Assembly: GCA_964535315.1 (NCBI GenBank) | Contig: CAZHTS010000129.1 | Coordinates: forward strand, 1 to 9,233 | Length of the DNA stretch: 9,233 nucleotides | Origin: CAZHTS01 sp964535315 | GTDB lineage: Bacteria > Chloroflexota > Anaerolineae > Anaerolineales > Anaerolineaceae | Direction of reading: 5' to 3' | In this document: positions 1-5,449 of the stretch, one piece after another | How positions within the stretch are numbered: position 1 is the first letter of the stretch | Layout: every line of letters starts with the position of its first letter | Made by a program: the position numbers and the translations under genes | Notes under the pieces: model-generated | What the model was told of the DNA's origin: nothing | The model's input: the letters and a program-made list of their open reading frames with translations, nothing else | Database searches by the model: none

Positions 1-1
1 A

Positions 2-319
2 ATGGCAGAGCAAAGCGAACTGGAGCAACAGCTATACAGGATCCTGCCGGCCGAGACGGCGGCGGGGATGCTGGCTTACATGGAAGACGCCCGGCGCAAT
101 GGCTTCGGCCAGGTGAGCGTGGGTTTCAAGAATGGGGCGGCGGACATTATCGGGGTGGTGGTGACGCGCAAACTGCGCGGCGGAGACGCAGCCAGTGAGA
201 TGGGCGAGATCGCCGCCTGCCTGGAGATTGCCCGGCGCAGCGGGTGGGGCGAGGTGAAGATCAGCTTCAAGAACGGCCGGCCGGACAGCGTGAGCGTCGA
301 AATGACGCGCAAGGTTTGA
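2..319 (+). CDS. Small tandem-repeat protein, DUF2292-like units (function unknown)
   Basis: A 105-residue soluble protein that opens with an ATG at the second base of the window; the upstream region is missing, so the true start is not certain. It consists of a short N-terminal helix (residues 3-20) and two tandem copies of one unit at about residues 24-57 and 71-104. Each unit is a helix ending in DARR or IARR, followed by a G(F/W)GxVxxxFKNG strand-turn and a strand ending in TRK. The pattern G-x-V-x-(I/V)-x-(F/V)-K-x-G followed by TRK resembles the short beta units of the DUF2292 family, recalled from memory and unproven. The gene ends 12 bases before a promoter and is the last gene of whatever lies upstream. 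No catalytic motif is visible and no function can be assigned. Real-gene status is supported by the conserved duplication and by coding-like codon use. Confidence 0.75.
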   Translation: MAEQSELEQQLYRILPAETAAGMLAYMEDARRNGFGQVSVGFKNGAADIIGVVVTRKLRGGDAASEMGEIAACLEIARRSGWGEVKISFKNGRPDSVSVEMTRKV

Positions 320-331
320 TTTTTGAGGGAC

Positions 332-359
332 TTGCAAAACAGAACAAATGCACTATAAT
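332..359 (+). promoter_or_regulatory. Sigma70-type promoter upstream of a structured RNA
   Basis: A TTGCAA -35 box (332-337, four of six consensus bases) is separated by 16 bases from a perfect TATAAT -10 box (354-359). It lies in the only clearly AT-rich patch of the window, directly after the stop of the small repeat protein. Transcription should start near 365-367. That is inside the 8-bp palindrome TGTTAACA (362-369), which could be an operator or could be chance. The next element downstream is a strong intrinsic terminator, not a gene, which is why a short RNA product is predicted. Assignment is by consensus matching only. Confidence 0.7.
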
Positions 360-365
360 ACTGTT

Positions 366-455
366 AACACTTCCCGGCCGAAGACCGGGGACAGACCCGC
401 CAGCTGGCATAGATCCCGGGGTAGTCTGAAACAGACTGCCCCGGGTTTTTGTTTT
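366..455 (+). ncRNA. Predicted ~90-nt structured RNA or attenuated leader
   Basis: The segment between the promoter and the terminator would make a short RNA of about 90 nt with three hairpins. Hairpin 1 pairs 371-377 with 385-391 (core CCCGG/CCGGG, plus one U-G pair and an outer U-A pair) and may extend inward across one C-A mismatch to a GAA loop at 380-382. Hairpin 2 is the palindrome GCCAGCTGGC (399-408). Hairpin 3 is the terminator stem (415-445). Competing pairings exist: CCGGGG (385-390) can pair with CCCCGG (439-444), and CAGAC (392-396) with GTCTG (424-428). Either would break the terminator. No start codon with an SD lies inside, so a leader peptide is unlikely. I recognise no known RNA or riboswitch family. 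The role is open: a phage-encoded small RNA, or a leader controlling read-through into the late genes. Confidence 0.5.
415..455 (+). terminator. Strong rho-independent terminator
   Basis: The 5' arm CCCGGGGTAGTCTG (415-428) and the 3' arm CAGACTGCCCCGGG (432-445) pair over 14 positions, with only one wobble pair (T422-G438), around an AAA loop. The T-rich run TTTTTGTTTT (446-455) follows immediately. There is no T run on the other side of the hairpin, so it acts only for + strand transcription. It sits 53 bases before the holin-like gene and about 56 bases after the promoter's -10 box, so it would stop transcripts from both the upstream gene and this promoter. Confidence 0.93.
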
Positions 456-507
456 AAGCGGGCGGGAAACAGATGGATGGGCAAAGGAGCCCGGAGGGAA
501 AGAAGGC

Positions 508-957
508 ATGCAAACGGTATGGCAATCAAGGAAGTTCTGGGCGGCGATCTTCATGCTCGCGGCCGTGCTGGTCTCGGTGTTTCTGCCGGCGGCCGGGGAG
601 AAGTTCGAGGCGCGCGTCGAAGACCTGGCAGCCGGGGCGCTGGTGATCGTCTCGTTCATGGTGGGTGTGGCGGTAGACCCGGGCGCCGGGTGGAACGGTC
701 TGCTGCGCTCGCGCAAGTTCTGGGGGGCGATCACCGGCTTTGTGGTGATCGCGCTGGACGTGTTCGGCAAGAGCCTGCCGTTCGACATGAACCCGGAGCA
801 GGTCATCACTGCCTGTGTCACCATCAGCGGCTACATCCTGGCGGTGGCGTTCGAACGCAAGACGCTGGATACGAGCGCGGTGAGTGGGCTGTTGGGCTGG
901 CCGGTGGATGAAGCGCCGCGCTCGGCTGCGCTTGAGAAGAATCACAGGGCGAAGTAA
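508..957 (+). CDS. Holin-like membrane protein with internal duplication
   Basis: A 149-residue membrane protein. The start is ATG 508, preceded by GGAGGG (493-498) and AAGG (503-506). It contains two copies of one unit, at about residues 5-57 and 66-116. Each unit opens with SRKFW, runs into a hydrophobic helix (about 11-27 and 72-87), passes a polar loop, then a second hydrophobic helix (about 40-56 and 99-114), giving four predicted membrane segments. The unit (SRKFW, hydrophobic helix, acidic turn, second helix ending near VD or FE) matches the style of small two-helix phage holins, which permeabilise the inner membrane at lysis. Here the protein looks like two such units joined. A polar tail of about 33 residues follows. 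The next gene starts six bases after the stop. The holin call rests on topology and the SRKFW motif; another small phage membrane protein is possible. Confidence 0.65.
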   Translation: MQTVWQSRKFWAAIFMLAAVLVSVFLPAAGEKFEARVEDLAAGALVIVSFMVGVAVDPGAGWNGLLRSRKFWGAITGFVVIALDVFGKSLPFDMNPEQVITACVTISGYILAVAFERKTLDTSAVSGLLGWPVDEAPRSAALEKNHRAK

Positions 958-963
958 GGGCGT

Positions 964-1407
964 ATGCAAGAGATCAGCGTCATCGATATTCTCACCGCCA
1001 TCAGCGGGCTGCTGGGTGCGCTCGCGCTGTACCTGGGGCAGCTGGATCGCAGGCGTGCCCGCATCGAACGTGAGCGGGTGCTGGCCGAGACGAAGAAGCT
1101 GCTGAGCGATGCCCGCGCCAACGAGAAACTTTCGTCGGCAGATGCGGCAGACCGGCTGACCGGCACGGCGTTGGAGATCGTCGAGGCGCTGAAGAGCGAA
1201 CTGGCGGCGGTGCGTACGGAGCTGGAGACGTTGAAACGCAGCGACGAAGAGAAAGGACGCAAGATCAGCGAACTGCTGGCGAAGGTGAACGGCCAGGAGC
1301 GCGAGATCGCCGTATTGAGCGCCGGCGCCGAGCAGCTCAGCCGCCAGGTAGAAGAGCTGGGTAAAGAACCGGTGTTCCGGCCGGGACACGCCCGGCAAGG
1401 AAGGTGA
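964..1407 (+). CDS. Membrane-anchored coiled-coil protein, possible lysis accessory
   Basis: A 147-residue protein with one N-terminal hydrophobic segment (about residues 6-25, rich in Leu, Ile, Ala and Gly), then a cluster of arginines (29-37) and a long, highly charged helical region (30-132). Regular Leu/Ile/Val spacing there (for example around 71-90 and 101-131) suggests a coiled coil. The tail is short and basic. One membrane helix plus a coiled coil is the architecture of inner-membrane spanins, and the holin-like neighbour fits a lysis role. However, the arginines directly after the helix favour a cytoplasmic C-terminus, which would argue against a spanin. The SD is weak (AGGG near 957-960). 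The stop is followed within three bases by the ATG of the capsid polyprotein, so the two are probably translationally coupled. Function is uncertain. Confidence 0.7.
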   Translation: MQEISVIDILTAISGLLGALALYLGQLDRRRARIERERVLAETKKLLSDARANEKLSSADAADRLTGTALEIVEALKSELAAVRTELETLKRSDEEKGRKISELLAKVNGQEREIAVLSAGAEQLSRQVEELGKEPVFRPGHARQGR

Positions 1408-1409
1408 CG

Positions 1410-4190
1410 ATGGCAAGAAAAGTGGAGCGGGGGCGGCCGCTGGAAGAACTGGTGAAGGGCTCGCTGGATTATACGATGGAGATGATCCGCAGCGCCTTCT
1501 ACAGCCAGTTTCCGCGCAATTACGAACGGAACGAAACGGACGTATGGATCGTGGAGATGTTTGGCGATCATATAATCGTGGGCAGTGCGCTGCAACCGCC
1601 GGACGAGTTCTACCGGGTGACCTACCAGGCCAACGCACAGGGCGGGTACAGCTTCGCCGCCCGCGAGCAGTGGGAAGTGGTGGAACTGGCCTACCAGCCC
1701 AGAGCGGTGGCGGCAGCACCGGCTGAAGCCGGCGTAACACCGGCCTCGGCCGGCGTAACACCGGCTGAGGGCGCAGCCGGGAACACGGGGGCGGAAGAAG
1801 CGCCATCCGCTGCAGGGGGTACGCCGGCGACTTCCCCGTCAGACGATACGCCACAGACCGCCGTTCCCCAACCCGTCAGCGAAAATGCCGGCAATTCCCA
1901 CAAGCAATCGGGCGAAGTGAAGAAACGCCTGATGGAGCAAACCGGCTGCGTGGCGGCGCTGGACGAGAGCGCAGACGGGCGGGCGCGCACCATCCGGGCG
2001 GTGGGCATCACCGCAGACGTGATCAACGCTAACCGCCGGCGATACCCGGCGGCGGTGTTGCAGGCGGCGGTGGACGAACTGAAAGGACATTTGCACGAAA
2101 GCGCCGGCCAGGGTCGCTGGCTGCTGGGTGAGGCAGAACATCCGTCGGACAAGGCATCCAGGCGTCCGACTTTGCTGGAAACGGTGGTGCGCTGGAGCGA
2201 GGTGAGCTTTGTAGACGGCAAGGTACAGCTGCGCGGCCAGGTGCTGGAGACCAGCAAGGGTAAGGACATCCTGGCGATTCTGCAGGGCGGCGTACTGCCG
2301 GGGGTGAGCCAGCGCGGCTATGGGCTGGCGCGAACGGTAGAAGAAGACGGCGAAGAAATCGAGGAGATTTGCGAACTGCACATCACCGGCTACGACCTGG
2401 TGATGGAGCCAAGCGACCCGAACGGCGCCGTCCAGACACTCGAATCATTGGTGCCTCAGGAGGAGGACATGGATCCCAAACAACTTGCAGAATGGATCAA
2501 GGTGAACCCGGAACTGTTTAAGGGCCTGGTCGCCGAGGAAGTGGAAAAGATGAGCGAGGGCCAGTTGCAGGCGCTGGAAGGGCGCATGCGCCAGGCGCTC
2601 GGCATCGACGAGCAGACCGAGATTGGCCCGGCGCTGGCCGAGGCGATGACGGCCAAACGCACGCTGGAGGCGCAGAAGCGCCAGCAGGCGGTGGAGGCGG
2701 CGATTGCCGCCCAGACCAAAGACCTGCCGTACGGTGAACTGAACGGGGCGTTTGTGGAGGCGCTGCGGGCGGCCAACCCGGAGACGCCGGCGGCAGTAGA
2801 GGCGCTGGCCAAAGCCAAACGCAGCGAATACGACGCCATTGTGGCGAAGGCCCGGCTGGCGGGGATGGGGCTGCGGGGCGTGCAGGCGCTGGGGCCGGTG
2901 CTGGAGAGCGAGAGCGATCATCCCGGGTTTGCGCGGGGGGCGTTTGAGTTCAGCGAAGCGCTGGTGCAGCGCGGGCTGGTGGAACGGCGCGACCTGCGTA
3001 AGCCGCGCAGCGTGAACGAGAGCTTTGCGGCCAGGGTGCTGGAGCGCTTTGATGCGCTGTACCAGATGCACCTGGAGCACGAGAGCAAGATGGTGGAAGA
3101 GGCGGCGGCGCTGACTGCGGATCTGTCGCTGCCGTACTCGGTGGCGCGCACGGTGATTGCGGCGGCCCTACCGCGGTTGATCTCGTCCTCGCTGTTCGAC
3201 TTTGGCGTGACCGACCAGTCGCCGACGCGTATCTACTACGAGACCTTTGCCGGTGACGACACGCTGGAGATTGCGGTTTCGAAGGAAGCCATCACCACGG
3301 ATGCGGTCACGCTCAAGACGTGGATCTCGCTGGCGAACAAGCGGATCAAGCCGGCCACGGTGGTGGTGACCAACCAGGCTGAAGGGGTGACCTACGTGGA
3401 AGGGACGGATTATGTGATCGACTATGCCGGCGGGCAGTTGATGCCGGTGGCGACGATCACAACCGGGCAGGCGCTGAAGGTCTCGTACACGTACTACGGC
3501 ATGCGCAAGGGTGAGAACCAGGGCATCCTGCGGGCAAAGATGACGCTGAGCCACAAGACGCTGGAAATTGCGGCCGACCGGCTGGCGACGCAGCTGACCA
3601 ACGAAGTGGTGGTGTTCAGCCGTTCGCAGATTGGCTGGGATGCCACCACGCGGGTGCTGAGCGGATTGATCAACGAGATCCAGCGGCGCATCGACCAGGG
3701 GGTGCTGTACCTGGCGCTGTCTGCGGCGATGAGCGTGGCGAACAACAGCGGTGGGACGTACACGGTGAGCGGCGGTAACCTGAGCGACCTGGTGAAGTAC
3801 CTGGGGGTGGCGCGGGTGAAGCTGGAGAAGCGTTACTACGAACCGCATGCCATCCTGTTGAGCACGACCAACAGCGATCTGCTGGCCAACTGGGATGGGT
3901 TCACGGCAGCCGGCAAGCGGCCGGATGTGGATCTGAACGCCAACGGGTATGTGGGACGGGTGAAGGGGCTGCCGGTGTTCCAGACGACCGAGTTCAGCGA
4001 CGGGTATGGGCTCGTGGTGAACCGGGAATTGGTGGCGCACCGCGTCTACCAGCCGATGACGATCAAGGGGCCGTACCCGAGCTTCGACGCCAGCGGCAAC
4101 CTGGTGGCCAAAGACCAGTGGTATGTCGAGGAATACAACGGCACGGCTGCCCCAGTGGCGGAGAAGGGGTCTTACATCAAGATCGCCTGA
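1410..4190 (+). CDS. Fused prohead protease - scaffold - major capsid protein
   Basis: A 926-residue polyprotein from ATG 1410. SD AAGGAAGG (1397-1404) fits this start better than the in-frame GTG at 1404. Domains in order: an uncharacterised phage domain (1-98); an Ala/Pro/Thr/Gly-rich linker (99-168) with 7-residue repeats; a prohead protease of the T4 gp21 (S80) type (about 173-346), with NANRRRYP near its start, His244 in GEAEHP, Ser300 in GVSQRG and a GYDLVMEPSDP end motif; a charged helical scaffold or delta region (354 to ~568); and an HK97-fold major capsid protein (~569-926) with an inserted beta domain (about 646-695, GTDYVIDY then LKVSYTY). The protease would cut the scaffold from the shell protein during maturation. 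Separate genes for these parts are the more usual arrangement. An SD and ATG at 2458-2471 may give a second product. The reading frame is unbroken; an assembly error removing a stop is the alternative. Confidence 0.88.
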   Translation: MARKVERGRPLEELVKGSLDYTMEMIRSAFYSQFPRNYERNETDVWIVEMFGDHIIVGSALQPPDEFYRVTYQANAQGGYSFAAREQWEVVELAYQPRAVAAAPAEAGVTPASAGVTPAEGAAGNTGAEEAPSAAGGTPATSPSDDTPQTAVPQPVSENAGNSHKQSGEVKKRLMEQTGCVAALDESADGRARTIRAVGITADVINANRRRYPAAVLQAAVDELKGHLHESAGQGRWLLGEAEHPSDKASRRPTLLETVVRWSEVSFVDGKVQLRGQVLETSKGKDILAILQGGVLPGVSQRGYGLARTVEEDGEEIEEICELHITGYDLVMEPSDPNGAVQTLESLVPQEEDMDPKQLAEWIKVNPELFKGLVAEEVEKMSEGQLQALEGRMRQALGIDEQTEIGPALAEAMTAKRTLEAQKRQQAVEAAIAAQTKDLPYGELNGAFVEALRAANPETPAAVEALAKAKRSEYDAIVAKARLAGMGLRGVQALGPVLESESDHPGFARGAFEFSEALVQRGLVERRDLRKPRSVNESFAARVLERFDALYQMHLEHESKMVEEAAALTADLSLPYSVARTVIAAALPRLISSSLFDFGVTDQSPTRIYYETFAGDDTLEIAVSKEAITTDAVTLKTWISLANKRIKPATVVVTNQAEGVTYVEGTDYVIDYAGGQLMPVATITTGQALKVSYTYYGMRKGENQGILRAKMTLSHKTLEIAADRLATQLTNEVVVFSRSQIGWDATTRVLSGLINEIQRRIDQGVLYLALSAAMSVANNSGGTYTVSGGNLSDLVKYLGVARVKLEKRYYEPHAILLSTTNSDLLANWDGFTAAGKRPDVDLNANGYVGRVKGLPVFQTTEFSDGYGLVVNRELVAHRVYQPMTIKGPYPSFDASGNLVAKDQWYVEEYNGTAAPVAEKGSYIKIA
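1719..1765 (+). repeat. 21-bp tandem repeat with nested palindromes in linker
   Basis: The 17-mer GCCGGCGTAACACCGGC occurs at 1728-1744 and 1749-1765, a 21-bp period that keeps the frame and encodes the 7-residue repeat AGVTPAS/AGVTPAE. The DNA is also highly self-complementary: CCGGC/GCCGG around TGAA (1719-1732), CCGGCC/GGCCGG around TC (1740-1753), and GCCGG/CCGGC inside each repeat. It lies in the flexible linker between the N-terminal domain and the protease, where length variation would be tolerated. Confidence 0.85.
2458..2471 (+). promoter_or_regulatory. Internal ribosome binding site at the protease/scaffold junction
   Basis: AGGAGGAGG (2458-2466) contains a full AGGAGG SD five bases before an ATG at 2469-2471. 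That ATG is in frame with the polyprotein and falls exactly where the protease domain ends and the scaffold begins. It is one of the best ribosome binding sites in the window, better than that of the polyprotein itself. The match of site strength, frame and domain boundary makes chance unlikely. Confidence 0.75.
2469..4190 (+). CDS. Nested in-frame scaffold - major capsid product (predicted)
   Basis: Translation from the internal ATG 2469 would give a 573-residue protein that begins MDPKQLAEWIKVNPELF and contains only the scaffold/delta region (about residues 1-215) and the major capsid protein (about 216-573). This resembles the canonical HK97-type precursor, in which the scaffold is an N-terminal extension of the shell subunit. 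The design recalls lambda C/Nu3, where the scaffold is an in-frame internal product of the protease gene, but here it would continue through the capsid protein. It would allow many shell subunits and few protease-bearing ones from one gene. The SD and start are visible; use of the start is inferred. Confidence 0.6.
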   Translation: MDPKQLAEWIKVNPELFKGLVAEEVEKMSEGQLQALEGRMRQALGIDEQTEIGPALAEAMTAKRTLEAQKRQQAVEAAIAAQTKDLPYGELNGAFVEALRAANPETPAAVEALAKAKRSEYDAIVAKARLAGMGLRGVQALGPVLESESDHPGFARGAFEFSEALVQRGLVERRDLRKPRSVNESFAARVLERFDALYQMHLEHESKMVEEAAALTADLSLPYSVARTVIAAALPRLISSSLFDFGVTDQSPTRIYYETFAGDDTLEIAVSKEAITTDAVTLKTWISLANKRIKPATVVVTNQAEGVTYVEGTDYVIDYAGGQLMPVATITTGQALKVSYTYYGMRKGENQGILRAKMTLSHKTLEIAADRLATQLTNEVVVFSRSQIGWDATTRVLSGLINEIQRRIDQGVLYLALSAAMSVANNSGGTYTVSGGNLSDLVKYLGVARVKLEKRYYEPHAILLSTTNSDLLANWDGFTAAGKRPDVDLNANGYVGRVKGLPVFQTTEFSDGYGLVVNRELVAHRVYQPMTIKGPYPSFDASGNLVAKDQWYVEEYNGTAAPVAEKGSYIKIA

Positions 4191-4191
4191 G

Positions 4192-4291
4192 NNNNNNNNN
4201 NNNNNNNNNNNNNNNNNNNNNNNNNNNNNNNNNNNNNNNNNNNNNNNNNNNNNNNNNNNNNNNNNNNNNNNNNNNNNNNNNNNNNNNNNNN
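4192..4291. other. Scaffold gap of 100 N
   Basis: Exactly 100 N, a placeholder for unknown length. It follows the capsid gene stop by one base and precedes the next start codon by one base, so one or more small genes, such as a decoration protein, could be missing here. Confidence 0.95.
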
Positions 4292-4292
4292 G

Positions 4293-4568
4293 ATGGCAGC
4301 ACAAACGGTTGAAATCAAGCACGTTGGCAAAGAAGTGGTGATCGTGGGCGGAGAGGCGCTGTACCCCGGAGAGACGCGGGTGATTCCGGTCTATCTGCTG
4401 GAACTGGTGCTGGCGGCCGCCCCGCAGGCGATCCAGGTGGTGAAGCCGGACGGGAGCATCTCTGTTGAGGTTGAGCAAAAAGGAACGGTGAGCGATGGCA
4501 GTCAACCTGCAAATGCTGGTGAGCCTGTTGCAAAGCCTGGCGCCGGCAAGGGACGGAGCGCCCGATAA
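4293..4568 (+). CDS. Small post-capsid protein (hypothetical)
   Basis: A 91-residue protein whose ATG lies two bases after the gap, so its ribosome binding site is not visible and a longer N-terminus cannot be excluded. The first ~50 residues look like short beta strands (VEIKHVGK, VVIVGG), then YPGETRVIPVYLLELVLAAAP, a pattern I associate with small proteins that sit after the major capsid gene in many siphophages (beta strand, P-G-E-x-R-x-(V/I)-P, helix, P). From about residue 63 the sequence becomes Gly/Ala/Pro/Lys-rich and reads over the start of the next gene, overlapping it by 74 bases in another frame. Role unknown; a head-associated structural protein is the most likely. Confidence 0.65.
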   Translation: MAAQTVEIKHVGKEVVIVGGEALYPGETRVIPVYLLELVLAAAPQAIQVVKPDGSISVEVEQKGTVSDGSQPANAGEPVAKPGAGKGRSAR

Positions 4569-5145
4569 CGCCGGGTACGAGCAGGCGCTGCAGGCGGCGG
4601 TGGTGGACTTCAACCGGCGCTGCCCCGGCCTGGCGTTCGGGACGCTGGCGCTGGTTGCCGGTGTGGCGGCGTACGCCCTGCCGGCAGACTGTCTCAAGAT
4701 CGTGCGCCTGTCGCCGGCAGATGGCAGCTATGCCGGCCTGCTGGTCACGGCCGACGGGTTGGCGCCGGTCTCTTCCGCCTCCATCCTGCCCCGTTGGGTG
4801 GTGCGAGATGGGCAGCTTGTCTTTGCGATGGCGCCGGTGATGAACTGCCGGGTAGACCTGGTGTATCAGTCCGGGCACGTTCTGGTAGAGGGTGGGTATC
4901 CGCACATGGACGACGAGACGGTACAGCTGGTGGCGCTCAAGGCTCAGGCCGAAGTGTTGATGATGCAGGCCAATCGCCTGGCGGCCGAGGCCTGGCAGTA
5001 CCAGATCGGACAGGAGCGGGTGAGCAAGGAGAAACTGGCGGCCGAAGTGCGCGCCCAGGCCCAGGCGCAGGAAGAGCGCTATGCCCAGGCAGTGGCCCGG
5101 CGCATTGGAGCGGCGGGAGGTTGGGGCCATGCTTACCAGCAGTGA
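4495..5145 (+). CDS. Head-tail connector / adaptor protein
   Basis: A 216-residue protein. ATG 4495 is preceded by AAGGA (4480-4484) and overlaps the previous gene. The N-terminal helices (about 1-45, including YEQALQAAVVDFNRRCP) are followed by a beta-rich core (about 46-125) with the motif AYALPADCLKIVRL, then C-terminal helices (about 137-216) of which the last is long, Ala/Gln/Glu/Arg-rich and coiled-coil-like. The 'FNRR.P ... Y.LPAD ... ' pattern is typical of siphophage head-tail adaptor proteins that dock under the portal ring once DNA packaging ends. Its place between the capsid and head-closure genes supports this. The last 17 bases overlap the next gene. The family assignment is by recalled motif and gene order, not by a search. 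Confidence 0.72.
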   Translation: MAVNLQMLVSLLQSLAPARDGAPDNAGYEQALQAAVVDFNRRCPGLAFGTLALVAGVAAYALPADCLKIVRLSPADGSYAGLLVTADGLAPVSSASILPRWVVRDGQLVFAMAPVMNCRVDLVYQSGHVLVEGGYPHMDDETVQLVALKAQAEVLMMQANRLAAEAWQYQIGQERVSKEKLAAEVRAQAQAQEERYAQAVARRIGAAGGWGHAYQQ

Positions 5146-5449
5146 CCGGGTGCAGATGCGCGCCAATGCCGTCCGGTTGCGCAACGACCGGGTGGTAGAG
5201 ATCGTTCTGCGCCGGGGCGCTCAGGAACTGCCGGCGCAGCCCGTCCGGCTGGTGGCGGCCGGCAGCGGCAGCGTGCAGCAGGGCGAGGCGGCGCAGGAGA
5301 GCCGGGGCGAGGTGCTGGTGCTGGGCGATGCAGACCTGGACATCCAGACCGGCGACCGCTTCACAGACGGCGGTGTGTTGTACCGGGTGGTGTTTGTCAA
5401 CCCCAACCGGCTGGTGGGAACGGTCGCCACGGCCGAGGCGGCAGCCTGA
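5129..5449 (+). CDS. Head-closure (stopper) protein, Phage_H_T_join-like
   Basis: A 106-residue protein. ATG 5129 is chosen over an in-frame upstream ATG at 5081 because GGGAGG (5115-5120) sits eight bases before it and the homologous region begins there. The first part (MLTSSDRVQMRANAVRLR) is helical; the rest is beta-rich and includes EVLVLGDADLDIQTGDRF followed by LYRVVFVNP. The 'DIQxGDRF ... LYRV' signature is that of small head-closure or joining proteins of the SPP1 gp16 / Phage_H_T_join type, which plug the connector and receive the tail. The gene overlaps the connector by 17 bases, and its TGA shares one base with the ATG of the next gene, so translation is coupled on both sides. Confidence 0.75.
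   Translation: MLTSSDRVQMRANAVRLRNDRVVEIVLRRGAQELPAQPVRLVAAGSGSVQQGEAAQESRGEVLVLGDADLDIQTGDRFTDGGVLYRVVFVNPNRLVGTVATAEAAA

Noticed and set aside
479..492. GGGC/GCCC mini hairpin enclosing AAAGGA before the holin-like gene
   Set aside because: Only four base pairs, and the enclosed SD-like bases are too far from the start at 508 to act; likely chance.
348..911. Plus-strand open frame starting near the promoter and covering the terminator
   Set aside because: Its ATG lies upstream of the predicted transcription start, it has no SD, it reads through the terminator, and it overlaps the holin-like gene in a different frame with Gly/Arg-rich composition.
526..1854. Long minus-strand open frame opposite the holin, coiled-coil and capsid genes
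   Set aside because: It is the antisense shadow of GC-rich genes; it is Arg/Pro/His-rich, has no SD and crosses several clear plus-strand genes.
3168..4697. Minus-strand open frame of about 500 codons
   Set aside because: It runs through the N gap and opposite the capsid gene, with composition (Arg/His/Pro-rich) typical of antisense shadows.
5081..5128. Earlier in-frame start for the head-closure protein
   Set aside because: No SD is present before it, it overlaps deeply with the connector gene, and ATG 5129 has a GGGAGG site.
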